A DNA stretch of 35,589 nt from Bacillota bacterium (lineage in GTDB: Bacteria; Bacillota; UBA994), in assembly GCA_018333655.1 (NCBI GenBank), contig JAGXTJ010000043.1, forward strand, positions 1-35,589. Direction: 5' to 3'. The position numbers and the translations under genes are program-made. The notes beneath the pieces are model-generated. The model was not told where the DNA came from. It made no database searches and saw only the letters and a list, made by a program, of their open reading frames with translations. Within the stretch, counting starts at the first letter, position 1. Every line of letters begins with the position of its first letter. Shown in pieces: positions 1 through 7,768 of the stretch.

Positions 1-304
1 GGGCACAAAACCGGGACGCAAAGACGTAATGAGCCTTTAGTAGCTTGAATGGAGCTTGCTCTTCTTTGACGTGCTTGCCCCAGCCTTCTTTAACGGCAGT
101 TCTAAGATTGTCGTAGATTAATGTCCTACAAGTCCCCTTAAAGAACTCAAAAGCCTTCACATGTCCCTCTAAAAAGGACTCATAACGCTGGGTAGGGAAC
201 GCCATCACAAAGGGCGCAGCGCTGTTGCATAGACGCATGCAGAATAGCTCTACTTTGGTCCTGTGGCCATTCATGTAAACTACCGCAGACCCACAGACGC
301 TCGA
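1..304 (-). pseudogene. IS21-family transposase (IstA) fragment, frameshifted and cut by the window edge
   Basis: Reading the minus strand from 304 down to 1 gives about 100 uninterrupted residues typical of the IS21 IstA integrase core. They include VVYMNGHRTKVELF, FVMAFPTQRYESFLEGH, FEFF and YDNLRTAV, which matches the usual IstA block around the central catalytic region. The frame is closed upstream by a TGA at 305-307. In another frame, just upstream, PREQL appears where IstA normally has a PxEQxQVDWG motif, and the DWG motif itself is broken. A small deletion or indel near 285-320 has therefore probably shifted the frame. No istB is seen, because the window starts inside the gene. The gene is probably inactive. 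The family call is by motif recognition only. Confidence 0.75.
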
Positions 305-710
305 TCAACTGCTCCCTTGGTCTAAAGAGCTGCCAGCAAGGTGTAGCAGCAAAAAACAAAAATAAACCTTGACCCCCGCTCTGTCGGGGGTCTCGCTCAT
401 ATGTGGGCACAATTTACGCAGTTATCTCCCTGAAAGTGCCGATGTGGCAGGGCGCGTGTGCTCCTAAGTGGCACAAGCAGTTAGCTGGGAAGTGACGCAA
501 ATGGGGGATGGTGTGCACCTTGTTACGCTTACGAATTAGTTGCAATGAGGATTCATTTTACCTTGACAGGGGGGCTACACTAGCCTACGGCGAGGGGCTG
601 TAAGGATTGACTCAGACGACACGTTATCCCTGCACCCTAACGAAGAACTGCAAAAAACGGAGCTAGAACGAGTTCTGAGGTGCCTAGTCTGCGGGGTTAA
701 CCGCACCGGC
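305..710. other. Intergenic stretch with no convincing gene
   Basis: About 400 bp without a supported gene. It holds the frameshifted upstream end of the IS21 fragment (to about 340). A perfect 8-bp inverted repeat, GACCCCCG/CGGGGGTC, lies at 371-378 and 385-392. A 43-bp stretch at 561-603 resembles part of the 3' noncoding region of the insertion sequence at 4097-4134: both have TTGACAG, then GGGCTACA, then GCGAGGGG at the same spacing. A small GCGG/CCGC hairpin near 691-704 sits just past the stop of the next gene. Confidence 0.5.
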
Positions 711-1127
711 TTAGACTCGCGGAATTTCGTTGGGTCTTGAGCGCACGAGGTAGCCCGTATACAGGGCTAGTAGCGCTAGGACTACGTGGGGAATTGCCCA
801 TGCCCAATGACCCACAGGAGTAGCTCCATGTTCGCCTACTCCTTGTCCGTCAAACACAAACCATAGCACCATGGGAGGTATTTGCATCGCTGCTATCAGA
901 CCTAAGCTTACATACTGGAAGCCGAGACTTAAGGCGTTTCGCGACGGCATTCTAAGCGAAAAAACCACGGCGCCCACACACACCAGAGAGATGCCCCAAG
1001 GCACGGTAGCCCAAATAGGGTCCCCGAAACGTGGGACGTTAAATCCATAAATCGAGCCCATAATAATGGACACCCCGGTTAAAAGAAGAGTCACTTGGCC
1101 TAAATCTCCTCGGTGCTTAGGAATCAA
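711..1127 (-). CDS. Small polytopic membrane protein of unknown function
   Basis: The predicted protein has 138 residues and four hydrophobic segments (about residues 11-30, 42-60, 68-90 and 107-128), with a short charged C-terminus (RSRPNEIPRV). It is probably a four-helix inner-membrane protein. I do not recognise a family. The start is TTG, chosen because GGGAGGGAG lies 5-13 bases upstream. It follows the secreted-protein gene on the same strand by about 60 bp, so the two may share a transcript. A small hairpin just beyond the stop (691-704) could help end it. No catalytic motif is visible. Confidence 0.6.
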   Translation of the reverse strand: MIPKHRGDLGQVTLLLTGVSIIMGSIYGFNVPRFGDPIWATVPWGISLVCVGAVVFSLRMPSRNALSLGFQYVSLGLIAAMQIPPMVLWFVFDGQGVGEHGATPVGHWAWAIPHVVLALLALYTGYLVRSRPNEIPRV

Positions 1128-1190
1128 TTAGTCTCCCTCCCACACATGATGTAGCAGTAACAGCATTAATCCGTAGTGATGACAATAGGT

Positions 1191-2354
1191 CTAACGAGAC
1201 GCTTCTCTTAATATGTGTTGGTGCTCATGGTAAACATGCGGAACTCGTATACTGACTCGCTGTGTAGGATGCCTGTTTCCAAGCTGCGTTCTTAGAACTG
1301 ACTTTGTTACATCCACTAACGCTACAGACTCATCAAAGGCCAGGGGCAAGGCATCATCCGCAGCTATAACCCCGGCAAAACTAATAATGCCGTCAATAGT
1401 CAGCCTATTGTTAAAGCGACTACTGTATGCCCCCAATCCTTCAGTATCGTTCAAGAAGAAACCCGTGACTTGCTCTCCATTACCATTCGTTCCAATGAAG
1501 TTGAACATCCCCGCTGCCTCCAAAAGCCCCATCTGCTTAATACGCTCTAGGGATAGCGGCTTCGCAAAAGTAATCATTACATCTAACTCATTCATCTCTA
1601 CTTGTTCTAACAGGTCTACAAGTAGCTGTTTTTGAGCCTTCTTGTAGTTATTGAAGTCACATATATTGGCGAAGTCTTTAATCGCAACATGAACCCTCAT
1701 CTTATCAGCGATTGAGTTAATGTGTGCTTTGGTGGAGTTGGTTAACTCCAATTGGGTGTAATTCAGTGGTGTATGTGCTGCTACATCAATGGAGGGTGAA
1801 GGACTGGAGCCCACTAGCGCAGAACCTATCGTATATGGGGTCTGGCGTAACAGATCGAAGTCATACCCTTGCTGAAAGGGTCCCATCTGCGCAATTAGAT
1901 GCAGAGAACCGTTGCCTGTTCCGCCCTTCTTAGTCCATAGCAGATTGAAATGGTATGTTGTACCTGCCACAAGCTGCGTGTTCGCCCAAAAATACTCTAT
2001 TTCTTCGTGGTGAGGAGTAGGCGAACCAGGGTCGCTTTCCGATGCCCAAGTTCCGCGAGGGAGATCTGTGTATCCACTGGACGCTGATATCATCTGGTCA
2101 TTGATATTGTTCATCTCCATCGTGTAGAAATCCCAAAAATTGCGCAACAAGTTATTGACGTAGCCTGCCCCTGCGTTATCCCATGTGAGGCTTGTGTATG
2201 AATTAAGGTGTGTCGATGTCTGCGTAGTCACCGTCCAGAAGTTGTTAGGGGACCAGACAAAAGACTTCCCTTCGGTATAGTCTGTATCACGCGCAAATGC
2301 GTGTACGGGCATAGTCAACAGAATCAGGACTAGCAAAGCGCAAATAAGCTTCAT
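1191..2354 (-). CDS. Secreted protein of unknown function with signal peptide
   Basis: 387 residues. The N-terminus is a clear Sec signal peptide (MKLICALLVLILLTMPVHAFA), so the protein is exported. Residues about 25-220 are rich in Ser, Thr, Asn and aromatics and look beta-structured. Residues about 255-310 contain ELDVMITFAKPLSLERI followed by a turn-rich strand. This loosely resembles the C-terminal domain of some extracytoplasmic anti-sigma proteins, but the resemblance is weak and I do not assign a function. The ATG start has GAGAGG about 10 bases upstream. The gene lies 200 bp from the left end of the complete insertion sequence, which may supply its promoter (-35 at 2558-2563, -10 at 2534-2539). 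Confidence 0.65.
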   Translation of the reverse strand: MKLICALLVLILLTMPVHAFARDTDYTEGKSFVWSPNNFWTVTTQTSTHLNSYTSLTWDNAGAGYVNNLLRNFWDFYTMEMNNINDQMISASSGYTDLPRGTWASESDPGSPTPHHEEIEYFWANTQLVAGTTYHFNLLWTKKGGTGNGSLHLIAQMGPFQQGYDFDLLRQTPYTIGSALVGSSPSPSIDVAAHTPLNYTQLELTNSTKAHINSIADKMRVHVAIKDFANICDFNNYKKAQKQLLVDLLEQVEMNELDVMITFAKPLSLERIKQMGLLEAAGMFNFIGTNGNGEQVTGFFLNDTEGLGAYSSRFNNRLTIDGIISFAGVIAADDALPLAFDESVALVDVTKSVLRTQLGNRHPTQRVSIRVPHVYHEHQHILREASR

Positions 2355-2533
2355 CTCAAATCAACCTCTCTTCACCTAAGTATAGTTCGAACGTCGCCAT
2401 TGTGTATATGGTAAACTGCTGTTGCATTCTTGTCGCACGACCATTTCCGAAAATCCTTATTTAGGTGACTGTTGTAGACCACTAGTTATCACACCTCCCT
2501 TAACCTATGTTTAGCAATAGTTTCCACTGACAC

Positions 2534-2563
2534 ATTTTACCCCCCCCCTGCCCCCGCTGTCAA
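2534..2563 (-). promoter_or_regulatory. Possible outward promoter formed at the insertion-sequence left end
   Basis: On the minus strand TTGACA (2558-2563), at the proposed tip of the insertion sequence, is followed after an 18-bp G-rich spacer by TAAAAT (2534-2539). It points at the secreted-protein gene starting at 2354. The hexamers are near consensus, but the spacer is one base longer than ideal. Confidence 0.4.
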
Positions 2564-2627
2564 GCTCTTTGCTAAAGAAATGTCGTCGGACTGAGATATT
2601 GTCACCCTGTAAGCGGACTGAGAAATG

Positions 2628-2653
2628 GAACTTCACTAAACACTGAAATTCCC
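2628..2653 (+). repeat. Palindromic core repeat, copy 1 (in the insertion-sequence left end)
   Basis: GGAACTTCA, 8-bp loop, TGAAATTCC, followed by CCAAATGTCACC. The arms pair except for one position. Related copies lie at about 25213-25245, 27877-27910 and 28708-28767. Confidence 0.7.
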
Positions 2654-2664
2654 CAAATGTCACC

Positions 2665-4029
2665 ATGAAGAGAGGAGATGTTTTTCTGAGTGTTGCTGAG
2701 AGTGCGAAGTTTAACGTCATAAGCCGGGTTGTTGACGGGGTTATGACGATTAAAGAGGCGGCAAACATGCTAGGTTTGAGTGAGCGACAGATAAAGCGGC
2801 TAAAGAAAGGTGCGCAAACTGAAGGAGCTGCCGCACTAGTTCACAAGAATCGCGGGCGTAGTCCCAAGCATGCGCTGTCTGGGGGAGAACACTGCCAGAT
2901 CTTAGAGTTAGCAGTAAGCCTATATAAAGATACTAGCTGCCAGCACATGTCCGAGTTGCTGGCGGAGCACCAGTCGATTACTGCAAGCGCCAAAACGATT
3001 GCGCGAGTTTTGCATAAGGCAAATGTGAAGCTACGCTTTGGCAAGAAACAGGCCCGGCGTAGAAGGTCGCGCGACAGGATGCCACAGGAAGGCATGCTTG
3101 TTCAACTGGATGCGAGTCTGCACTCTTGGCTAGATAACCACCGCAAGCTTGCCTTACATGGGGCCATTGATGATGCCACCGGCAAGATCCTCGCCCTGAG
3201 CTTTAGGCCAACAGAGGACCAAGAAGGCTATTTCTCGGTTCTCGAACAGATGCTTAATCAGTACGGCACCCCGATGAGCTTCTACTCCGATCGACACACC
3301 ATCTTCTTTTCACCTAAGCGCAACAAACTGTCCATCGATGAGGAACTCGCAGGTGCTATGGCGCCACAATCCCAGTTTGGACGCGCTCTTAGGGAACTAG
3401 GAATCCTCCACATCCCAGCGTCCTCTGCACAAGCTAAAGGTCGCATTGAGAGGCTCTGGGGGACTCTACAGTCTAGACTAGTTGTGGAAATGCGTTCTTG
3501 CCCACGTAATGGATATAGAAGACGCGAACGCCTTCCTCAGAAGCTTCATAAAGCGTTTTACGACCGTTTCGCGGTCACTCCTAGGGACTTGGCGCTAGCA
3601 TATGGCAACAAATTGAGTCCTCTGGCTGTAGCGCAGGTTTGCTGCGTCAAAGTAGAGAGAACTATCTCAAACGGCTCGCATTTTTCCTACAGCGGCCAAT
3701 CGTTCCAATTAGTAGACGCTAAAGGCGAAGTAATTCCGCTGCGACCCAAAAGCAAGATTACGCTAATGGTAAGAAGGGAAACTGTGCGGGGCCTGTATGA
3801 TGGCCTAACCTGCGACCTCAAGAGAATAGAAAAACCCCCAAGAGAAACGTCACCCAAACCACCAAAGGATGCTAGCCCGAAGCAGCCTACTCAAACGCCC
3901 TGGCGAAATTGGAGTGTCACTAAACCGCGACCCCCAAAAGACCCAGTAGAGAAGTACTTCGACCAAGAGTCATCTTTTCAGCACTACGCCAACTCTACAG
4001 AGGTGCGCAATACGCTAGGGGAAACCTAG
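2665..4029 (+). CDS. DDE transposase, ISNCY/IS1202-like
   Basis: 454 residues. Residues about 28-48 form a helix-turn-helix (TIKEAANMLGLSERQIKRL). A second winged-helix-like region runs to about 125. The RNase-H-fold catalytic core has the expected acidic residues: D149 in QLDASLHSW, D209 in FYSDRHTIFF, and E262 in AQAKGRIERLWGTLQ. The C-terminal 60 residues are proline- and lysine-rich and end in a conserved tail (EKYFDQ...LGET), which is also encoded by the deleted copy at 28799-28882. This layout is typical of ISNCY transposases. The frame is intact, so the element may still be active. The first ATG directly follows the TGTCACC end motif, which leaves little room for a separate leader. Confidence 0.9.
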   Translation: MKRGDVFLSVAESAKFNVISRVVDGVMTIKEAANMLGLSERQIKRLKKGAQTEGAAALVHKNRGRSPKHALSGGEHCQILELAVSLYKDTSCQHMSELLAEHQSITASAKTIARVLHKANVKLRFGKKQARRRRSRDRMPQEGMLVQLDASLHSWLDNHRKLALHGAIDDATGKILALSFRPTEDQEGYFSVLEQMLNQYGTPMSFYSDRHTIFFSPKRNKLSIDEELAGAMAPQSQFGRALRELGILHIPASSAQAKGRIERLWGTLQSRLVVEMRSCPRNGYRRRERLPQKLHKAFYDRFAVTPRDLALAYGNKLSPLAVAQVCCVKVERTISNGSHFSYSGQSFQLVDAKGEVIPLRPKSKITLMVRRETVRGLYDGLTCDLKRIEKPPRETSPKPPKDASPKQPTQTPWRNWSVTKPRPPKDPVEKYFDQESSFQHYANSTEVRNTLGET

Positions 4030-4123
4030 TTCTTTCACGCTTGTGCTTTGAACCGTGGCCCTGAGCTCCGCCCCCGTCGTCGGCGGCTCGTGCAACCCTT
4101 GACAGTGGGCTACAATAACTAAA

Positions 4124-4174
4124 AGCGAGGGGATAGATAACCAATCTTGTGCTTCTCACCTTAGTCCCCTCGCT
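4124..4174. repeat. Inverted repeat in the insertion-sequence 3' region
   Basis: AGCGAGGGGA (4124-4133) and TCCCCTCGCT (4165-4174) are perfect 10-bp complements around a 31-base loop, downstream of the transposase stop. The short copy lacks about 134 bp here (4029-4163) and joins at CCTAGT versus CCTTAGT. The left arm also resembles the GCGAGGGG part of 561-603. Confidence 0.6.
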
Positions 4175-4283
4175 CAATTACCCTACAGCCCACCAGTCAA
4201 GGGCCGCCGATTCTCCGTTCCTATCACTACCTGGGTGACATTTTCACTGTCCATTGACAGGACATTATAATAACATGTGGTAA

Positions 4284-5198
4284 TCAGGCCTGCCCCCTAA
4301 GGTAGCCCACAGCCGATTCCATTAACTCAATTGCTTCTGCAAAGCGCCCTTGGCCTTTCATGATGTAGGCCCCAAATAATAGAACATCTGCCGCGTCACG
4401 GTATCTCATCAAGTCTCGGAAAGCATTGGCGAACCGGGTAATCTCCTCCCTAGCATTCTTGGGGTCTTTATGCAATCGGCATTTCTCTAGCGCCCAAAGA
4501 CTCTTGACGCGTTCCCAGTTGTCTGTGCCATTATCATCCGCTAGTGCCAATCGAAGGCCATCTTCAAATGGTTCAGATAGGTGGACGAGCTGCAGGTCTA
4601 TTAACGCGAATATAACTTCCCTGTAGGCCTTACACTTGGTCCGAGTAGGTAGGCTAGGACTAGATAGAGCTCGAGATAAAACCCCACTAACCTTGTCTGC
4701 TTCACCCATCTTCACTAGGCAGACTGCAACTGCTATTAGTGCCTCTGCTTTGAGGTGGTCTCGCTTGAACTTGGTTGCCAGCTTGGCTGCCTGTTGGGAC
4801 GTCTGTAACGCTTTGCTTAAGTCGCCTTGTCGGAAAGCACAGCTAGACTGAGCAATAAGTGAACGCAGAACCGTATCAGAATCAGTAGCGGCTTCCATCT
4901 CAGCCTGTCTAAAGCAGTTTTGAGCGGCTGTCACGTCGCCTTTGGCTGAGTAGGCGCAACCCATTAAGTAATACGTAAGAGCTAGGAACTCAGCGTCACT
5001 AGCACATGGCGTGAGATTCTTGGTCGCCTCAACGGCAGTGGAGATTGCATGATCCATGTGACCCGCGGTGTATAAAGCGTATGCTGCTCTGTAGCTGCAC
5101 TCCCACGCTTTAGTGTGGTTGCCTAGGGTGGCGTAAGCTAGTTCACCCTGGGACAGTCCCTTGGCCTTGCGGGCCTCTCTAATGCGTTGGCCGATCAA
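4284..5198 (-). CDS. TPR-repeat regulator with a shortened N-terminal HTH
   Basis: The start is placed at TTG 5198, because GGGAGG sits 8 bases upstream and the residues that follow (LIGQRIREARKAKGLSQGEL) are the classic beginning of an XRE-type HTH. This gives 304 residues; the frame stays open upstream to 5450, but that extension has no recognisable domain. After only about 28 residues the HTH stops, and the sequence runs straight into TPR-like helices (HTKAWECSYRAAYALYTAGH, and several more to residue 300). Relatives of the Rap/NprR/PlcR type carry a full HTH of about 60 residues before the TPRs. The recognition helix therefore seems to have been lost with part of the TPR array. DNA binding is doubtful. 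The stop lies 24 bp from the insertion sequence. Confidence 0.6.
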   Translation of the reverse strand: MIGQRIREARKAKGLSQGELAYATLGNHTKAWECSYRAAYALYTAGHMDHAISTAVEATKNLTPCASDAEFLALTYYLMGCAYSAKGDVTAAQNCFRQAEMEAATDSDTVLRSLIAQSSCAFRQGDLSKALQTSQQAAKLATKFKRDHLKAEALIAVAVCLVKMGEADKVSGVLSRALSSPSLPTRTKCKAYREVIFALIDLQLVHLSEPFEDGLRLALADDNGTDNWERVKSLWALEKCRLHKDPKNAREEITRFANAFRDLMRYRDAADVLLFGAYIMKGQGRFAEAIELMESAVGYLRGQA

Positions 5199-5390
5199 GC
5201 TCCGCACCTCCCGATTTGTGGTCTGACAGTAAGTTCTCCACCAGCAGCGTGAAACCTTGCCGCTTTGTGCCAGATAATCGGCAGTAATGGTGCTCATTTG
5301 ACGATAATAGCTACGCTTTGCCAGCGTACTGCCTCCCCTCCCACGCTTAATCAAGCCGTATTTGCATTGACTTTCTGTCACGCCTAAAGA

Positions 5391-5428
5391 GGACTCTCCA
5401 GGTAGCATCACGGCTACTTGGAGAGTCC
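5391..5428. repeat. Strong 16-bp hairpin upstream of the TPR gene
   Basis: GGACTCTCCAGGTAGC (5391-5406) and GCTACTTGGAGAGTCC (5413-5428) pair at 15 of 16 positions around a 6-base loop. The odd pair would be G-U in plus-strand RNA but A-C in minus-strand RNA. It lies about 190 bp upstream of the preferred TTG start. No good T-run follows on either strand, so its role as terminator, leader structure or element relic is open. Confidence 0.6.
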
Positions 5429-5533
5429 TTAATTCTTGACGTTGAGGCATCCTTAGGGAGCGTGCTTACTCGGGCCTTGCACGCCTTTTCGTATCTCTCG
5501 CCCTGGCAAAGGGTTTTTTATGACGATAGTAGG

Positions 5534-5872
5534 CTAAGGGAGACAAAGATAATCCCCAAGCTGTATCCCGATTTGCTGCACGCTTCCGGCTGCCAGCTCG
5601 AGCACCTGGCGGGTGCCCACATGGCCACCGGCCACTCGCCAAGGGGCCAGTTGCTCTACCACGCCCACAACGCGGTAATCGTCAGAGAGAAAGACAATGT
5701 CAATGGGGAAGCGCATAAAGCAAGTGTGAACACTGCGGCAGGGGCTGAGCAGCAGGCCCTCTAAGGGGCGCAGGCTTTTACGAAACATAAGCCCCGCGAG
5801 CCGCGCCAGAAAGGTGTTCGCACGCGCTACCCTAAGGTGATGCGTCCTCTGCTGATACTTTTTATCGTGCAT
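5534..5872 (-). CDS. DUF192 family protein
   Basis: 112 residues from the ATG at 5872 (MHDKKYQ); a start at 5890 is also possible. The pattern NTFLARLAGLMFRKSL, LLLSPCRSVHTCFMRFPID, VFLSDDYRVV and VLELAAGSV is typical of the DUF192 fold, a small beta-barrel of unknown role. It is the last gene of the Tad operon and overlaps or abuts the tadC stop (5877-5879). DUF192 genes are often found next to Tad or Flp genes in other bacteria, which suggests a link to pilus function, but the mechanism is unknown. A possible metal or small-ligand site cannot be judged from sequence. No signal peptide is obvious. Confidence 0.85.
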   Translation of the reverse strand: MHDKKYQQRTHHLRVARANTFLARLAGLMFRKSLRPLEGLLLSPCRSVHTCFMRFPIDIVFLSDDYRVVGVVEQLAPWRVAGGHVGTRQVLELAAGSVQQIGIQLGDYLCLP

Positions 5873-5876
5873 AGTG

Positions 5877-6806
5877 CTACATCCCCGCAAAGCTAGCCAT
5901 AATTTGTAGCACCGCCGGGCCGAGGAGCACGATAAACAAGGTGGGGAAAATAAAGAGCACTAAGGGCAGGAGCATTTTTACCGGCGCCTTCATCGCCATC
6001 TCTTCCGCGCGCTGTCGCCGCCGTTCTCTAAGACCTTCTGACTGTAGGCGCAACACTTTGCTGATGCTTACGCCAAGTTGGTCGGCCTGAATGATGGTGC
6101 TGACAAAAGAACGAAGTTCCATCACCCCTGTCCGCTCAGCCATGGAGCGGAGCGCATCTCGCCGTGCTACCCCCATTTTTATCTCATGCAGTACCTGCCC
6201 CATCTCTGTCGGCAGGGGTCCTTTCATCTTATCGGTTACTTTCATGAGAGCGCTGTCAAAACCCAGGCCAGCATTCACGCTCACCGTCAACAAATCAAGC
6301 ACGTCAGGCAGGGCACGCACAATTTGGCTCTGCCTTTCTGCCATACGCTGCGCGAGTACAAGCTCTGGCAGCAGGGCCCCCACTAACCCGAGGGGCAAGC
6401 CGAGGTACAGGGCACCGCTAGCGCTCCCAAAGCGTGCCAAGCCTAGCAAGGTAAAGAGAAGAAAGCCCCCTACACCGCTGATGATATACCAGCCGGCAAA
6501 TTGTTCGGCCGTGCTGCTTAGGCCTGCGGCGCGCACCCTGCGCGCGAGGTTCGTCTTAAGGCCAAGAGGCGCCCAAGCTTGCAGCGCCTTGCCCGCCGAC
6601 TGCATTAAGGGCGCGATAATACGTTCGCCGAGGGGTAGCTGCAAGCGAGCTTCATCAGGCGTGTCAGCTCGCTGCTGCAGGCTTAACTCGCGCACTCCCT
6701 CTAGGCGCCGCTCCATGTGCAGGCGTTCGTGAAAATAGTGCTGCAAGAGGAGTAGCGCAGCAGAAAAAATGAACAGCGTGGCTACGAGAGCTACATAGGC
6801 CAACAT
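5877..6806 (-). CDS. tadC: Tad pilus assembly membrane protein TadC
   Basis: 309 residues. Hydrophobic segments lie at about residues 3-21, 107-125, 133-153 and 275-305. Between the last two is a type II secretion F domain (LPDVLDLLTVSVNAGLGFDSAL, then GQVLHEIKMG and RSMAERTGV). TadB and TadC together form the inner-membrane platform on which the CpaF ATPase drives Flp pilus assembly. The ATG at 6806 is preceded by GAGGTGAG, and the gene begins 10 bp after the tadB stop, so it is clearly co-transcribed. The length is normal for TadC. Its position after tadB follows the usual cpaF-tadB-tadC order and separates it from its paralogue. Confidence 0.93.
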   Translation of the reverse strand: MLAYVALVATLFIFSAALLLLQHYFHERLHMERRLEGVRELSLQQRADTPDEARLQLPLGERIIAPLMQSAGKALQAWAPLGLKTNLARRVRAAGLSSTAEQFAGWYIISGVGGFLLFTLLGLARFGSASGALYLGLPLGLVGALLPELVLAQRMAERQSQIVRALPDVLDLLTVSVNAGLGFDSALMKVTDKMKGPLPTEMGQVLHEIKMGVARRDALRSMAERTGVMELRSFVSTIIQADQLGVSISKVLRLQSEGLRERRRQRAEEMAMKAPVKMLLPLVLFIFPTLFIVLLGPAVLQIMASFAGM

Positions 6807-6815
6807 GGTCTCACC

Positions 6816-7766
6816 TCACACATCAATACGGATGATGCGACTTATTAACACGGTGCCCACAACCTGCGACACTAGGCCCATGCCGAGCATGAGCAAGCCG
6901 AGCGGTTCTGTCCACAGCAAGCGAACATACGCGGGGTTAATAAAGCTAAACAGTACGAACAGCACAAAGGGCAGTGAGGCGATAACGAAGCCTGACAGCC
7001 TGCCCTGGGCAGTAAGGGTGCGCACTTGTGCCTTAACACGCTGTCGCTCGCGTATGGTGGCGGCGATGCTGTCTAGGATGCCGGCAAGGTCGCCGCCCAC
7101 CTGGCGCTGAATGAGCACGGCCGTGGCCACGAGATCCATATCGCCGCTGGGTACACGTTTGACCAAGTTCTGCCAAGCATCATCCATGCTTACTCCTAGG
7201 CTAATTTCCTTCTGGGTGCGCCGCATCTCCCTGCCTAAGGGAGAGGGGAGAGTGCGACCAGCGAGGTCCATGGCCTGCATCAAACTACTACCCGCACGCA
7301 TGGCATTGGCCACAAAGCTGAGAAATTCCTCTAGCTGTTCTTCGGCTGCGCGCAAGCGGCGCGCTAAATGATTTTTAAGCAGCAAGCCTGGCAGCAGGTA
7401 GCCGAAGAGGCCTCCTAGCAGTGCGCCCAAGATACCCAGGGCGAGCAGGCCAAGAGCCGCCCCTATGGCTACACTGAAAAAAGTCGCGCCGGCCATCTCC
7501 TCGCCCCGCAGGGGTATGTCCGCCTGCTCTAAGATAGGGGCATAGTGCGACGCCAAGCGCCGTGGCGCAAAACGAGCGAGAACTAGGCGCGAGAGAAGCT
7601 TTCTCTGTGGCACCATGTTTCGCCCGGGGCTGTCTTTACGCCCCTCTAGGCTGTAATTCCTAAGGCGCAGGGAGACACTGTAGCGCCAGCCATACCAAGC
7701 GCGCATGGCTGCTGCCAAAATAAGCCCTAGCACTAGCGCCGCCGTAAGTGCAAGCGAGAAAACCAC
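6816..7766 (-). CDS. tadB: Tad pilus assembly membrane protein TadB
   Basis: 316 residues. The first 20 residues are a membrane segment, two more lie at about 95-135, and two C-terminal segments lie at about 260-305. The F domain lies between (EEFLSFVANAMRAGSSLMQAM, GREMRRTQKEISLGVSMDDA). It is the partner of TadC in the inner-membrane platform. The start is GTG, with the Shine-Dalgarno formed by the poly-G run that also encodes the last residues of CpaF. The two genes are 2 bp apart, and translation is probably coupled. Confidence 0.93.
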   Translation of the reverse strand: MVFSLALTAALVLGLILAAAMRAWYGWRYSVSLRLRNYSLEGRKDSPGRNMVPQRKLLSRLVLARFAPRRLASHYAPILEQADIPLRGEEMAGATFFSVAIGAALGLLALGILGALLGGLFGYLLPGLLLKNHLARRLRAAEEQLEEFLSFVANAMRAGSSLMQAMDLAGRTLPSPLGREMRRTQKEISLGVSMDDAWQNLVKRVPSGDMDLVATAVLIQRQVGGDLAGILDSIAATIRERQRVKAQVRTLTAQGRLSGFVIASLPFVLFVLFSFINPAYVRLLWTEPLGLLMLGMGLVSQVVGTVLISRIIRIDV

Positions 7767-7768
7767 CC

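Larger units (their letters stand above)
2558..4259 (+). mobile_element. Complete insertion sequence, ISNCY/IS1202-like
   Basis: About 1.7 kb with one DDE transposase gene. The proposed ends are TGTCAA (2558-2563) and TTGACA (4254-4259), an inverted pair. They were placed by comparison with the second, shorter copy at 28642-29015, which shares both ends. The left end carries ATGTCGTCGG (2580-2589), TGTCACC motifs at about 2600 and 2658, and a palindromic core at 2628-2653. The right end has GTGACATTTTCACTGTCC, whose complement contains the same TGTCACC motif; these are probably transposase binding sites. I could not find a convincing target-site duplication. The boundaries are therefore inferred, and they could be a few bases off. 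Confidence 0.7.

Noticed and set aside
371-392. Terminator at the 8-bp GC hairpin
   Set aside because: The T-rich stretch on the minus strand begins too far from the stem, and no gene upstream clearly needs it.
2547-4297. Target-site duplication CCTGCCCCC flanking the complete insertion sequence
   Set aside because: The shared 9 bases are C-rich, lie at different distances from the two ends, and the rest of the flanks do not match.
5510-5525. Plus-strand terminator CCCT...AGGG with T-run near 5515
   Set aside because: The stem is only four base pairs and no plus-strand gene lies upstream.
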